Source of the DNA: a virus
DNA: 28,417 bases
IMG/VR virus record: IMGVR_UViG_3300031757_000666
Coordinates: 1 to 28,417 of that record
Reading direction: 5' to 3' (one strand)
Shown: positions 27,400 to 28,417 of the stretch, piece after piece
How the letters are laid out: every line of letters starts with the position of its first letter
Position numbering within the stretch: the first letter of the stretch is position 1
Notes under the pieces: generated by a model
What the model was told of the DNA's origin: nothing
Database searches by the model: none
The model's input: the letters and a program-made list of their open reading frames with translations, nothing else
Translations under genes and position numbers: made by a program

Positions 27400-28150
27400 C
27401 ATCAGCCTCCCTTTCGTGCTGTCGGTACAGACGCTTACGTCTGAAGGTATCAAATCCGCCCCAACCAATGCCACGGTTCTTCAGCATCGGGAACATGCGA
27501 GCCTCCCCCATGACCACAGCCTTGACCTTTCCAGTGTCACTTCTCTTGAACGGGATCAAGTGATACATCGGAGTTCCAGCCGGAATAATGAATTCCTCAT
27601 CAGTTAAGACCCTGAAAATCAGGTTCACTCGGTGGAAGTAATCCGTGTTCACCACCGATGGTAGCACTTGGTACCGACTGTCTGGTTCGTACAGAACCGG
27701 CAGGGCCAACAAAGAATATCCACGGGCGGTCTTGTACAGGAAAGGTGACCTTAAATCTGGACACCCAGCATGTTCCATCGGAGTGTCCTCCATGATCGGA
27801 CAGCCCTGTACTGCTTCCCGTGGAAACTGTGTCGTCGTAAAGAAGGGGTCAGCCATCGCTGCGACTACACCGCCCCCCTCTGTGGGATGAACCTTCACAT
27901 CTCCCCACAACGGAACGGTGATTCCTAAAGATAGGAAGTCCTGTATCCCCTTGCAGTTTTGAATGCTGACTTCGACCTTGTCAACCTTGGGTGCCCTCTT
28001 GAACCATTCGGGCCAACCCGTTGAGTTGCGAAACGGTGGATGTTCCAATAGGCGGTCATCTTTAGGGATCACCAATATCTCATCGGGTTTGACTTTGGGC
28101 CAGTCCCCGTAGAACCGCATCCTGTCAACCCCGGTCACCCGTTTGTCCAT
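27392..28150 (-). CDS. DUF6065-like / cupin-like hypothetical protein
   Basis: 252 residues. NCKGIQDFLSLGITVPLWGDV, then FLYKTARGYSLLALPVLYE, then LPSVVNTDYFHRVNLIFRV and IIPAGTPMYHLIPFKR recur in the same order as in the DUF6065 protein at 25264: Cys, turn and 'T/V-P', then R/E-G-Y/V-S, then a D-containing strand, then x-x-G-x-P-x-x-x-x-x-P/F. The last 30 residues are basic (RRKRLYRQHERE). Members of this type are seen in phages, often with 2OG oxygenases. No catalytic residue can be picked. It starts 9 nt after the TauD-like gene, with no clear ribosome-binding site. Confidence 0.68.
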   Translation of the reverse strand: MDKRVTGVDRMRFYGDWPKVKPDEILVIPKDDRLLEHPPFRNSTGWPEWFKRAPKVDKVEVSIQNCKGIQDFLSLGITVPLWGDVKVHPTEGGGVVAAMADPFFTTTQFPREAVQGCPIMEDTPMEHAGCPDLRSPFLYKTARGYSLLALPVLYEPDSRYQVLPSVVNTDYFHRVNLIFRVLTDEEFIIPAGTPMYHLIPFKRSDTGKVKAVVMGEARMFPMLKNRGIGWGGFDTFRRKRLYRQHEREADGN

Positions 28151-28159
28151 ATTTTTAGT

Positions 28160-28417
28160 TTAGCCAGTTCGGCCATTCAAAGCGCGGTCTGATTCAGGTA
28201 AGGACAAACCCGCTTGGATTAGAATCGTTTGTGCCAATTGCTCAACGACTGTGGGGTCCGGTTCCGGCAAATCGAAAAATGGTGCCTCAGCACCAATACA
28301 GTAACGGTCAAAGATTCGCTCATCAATTCCCCAGCCACCAAAATAATTATGTATACAAGACCTGTTATCCCAAATTAGAAAATCTCCTTCTTCCCACTTC
28401 ATTCTGAACTGGTTCTC
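28160..28417 (-). CDS. TauD/TfdA-like Fe(II)/2OG oxygenase, N-terminus beyond the window
   Basis: Only the last 85 residues are in the window. WEEGDFLIWDNRSCIHNYFG is the canonical TauD G-D-x-x-I-W-D-N-R-x-x-x-H block with the distal iron-binding His, and GIDERIFDRYCIG contains the Arg for 2OG binding. The frame continues through residues ENQFR before the internal ATG at 28402, so the gene almost certainly starts to the right of 28417. The proximal H-x-D/E pair is therefore not visible. It is a second TauD-like member, distinct from the one at 23803. Confidence 0.85.
   Translation of the reverse strand, partial: ENQFRMKWEEGDFLIWDNRSCIHNYFGGWGIDERIFDRYCIGAEAPFFDLPEPDPTVVEQLAQTILIQAGLSLPESDRALNGRTG

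Noticed and set aside
1-28417. tRNA, rRNA, insertion sequences and attachment sites.
   Set aside because: I saw no cloverleaf-like element, transposase, integrase or terminal inverted repeat. Gaps are too short for most of these.

Overview
The window looks like part of a tailed-phage genome, or a prophage-like region, from an actinobacterial host. The evidence is a WhiB-family Fe-S regulator, a terminase-small-subunit-like DNA-binding protein, a calcineurin-like phosphoesterase, an r1t-type holin-like protein, and dense packing of genes with 1-17 nt overlaps. No major capsid, portal, tail-tube, large terminase, integrase or tRNA gene was seen. The environment (marine or freshwater) is a guess based on the abundance of oxygenases and is not shown by the sequence.

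Layout. (1) 1-3097, minus strand: small HTH protein, phosphoesterase, WhiB, terminase-small-like protein, ribbon-helix-helix protein and a partial gene leaving the left edge. (2) 3098-7020: short genes on alternating strands (winged helix, unknowns, an Ig-like protein, a membrane coiled coil, a PhyH oxygenase and a GT2 glycosyltransferase), with three gene pairs meeting tail-to-tail by exactly 4 nt. (3) 15925-7017, minus strand: holin-like protein, a second membrane protein, a 1614-residue acidic lipoprotein, ferredoxin, thermonuclease, a polysaccharide-lyase-like protein, a 33-residue basic protein, a NodS-like methyltransferase, a NodB-like deacetylase and a second PhyH oxygenase. (4) 16106-21451, plus strand: five small or unknown proteins, then three tandem prolyl-4-hydroxylase-like Fe(II)/2-oxoglutarate (2OG) oxygenases and a methyltransferase. 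(5) 28417-21423, minus strand: a TauD-like gene (partial), a DUF6065-like protein, two more P4H-like oxygenases, a DUF6065 protein, a redoxin-like protein, a TauD-like oxygenase, a P4H-like oxygenase, a DUF1932-type NAD(P) dehydrogenase and another P4H-like oxygenase.

The outstanding feature is a battery of eleven Fe(II)/2OG-oxygenase-family genes (two PhyH-like, two TauD-like, seven P4H/2OG-FeII-like) in 28 kb, together with a glycosyltransferase, a deacetylase, two or three methyltransferases, a dehydrogenase, a redoxin-like protein and a ferredoxin. Five of the P4H-like proteins are evident paralogs, and one has lost the iron-binding Asp (H-S-T in place of H-x-D). My inference is that this is a tailoring system that hydroxylates, methylates, deacetylates or glycosylates a surface glycan, a virion protein or a small molecule. 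The substrate cannot be read from sequence. The second standout is the giant lipoprotein: a lipobox, a papain-like domain, about 840 residues rich in Glu, Asp and Trp with two kinds of internal repeat, a Thr-rich stretch and a beta-sandwich C-terminus.

Every stretch longer than 300 bases carries a gene. The longest non-coding gap is 15926-16105, between divergent genes.
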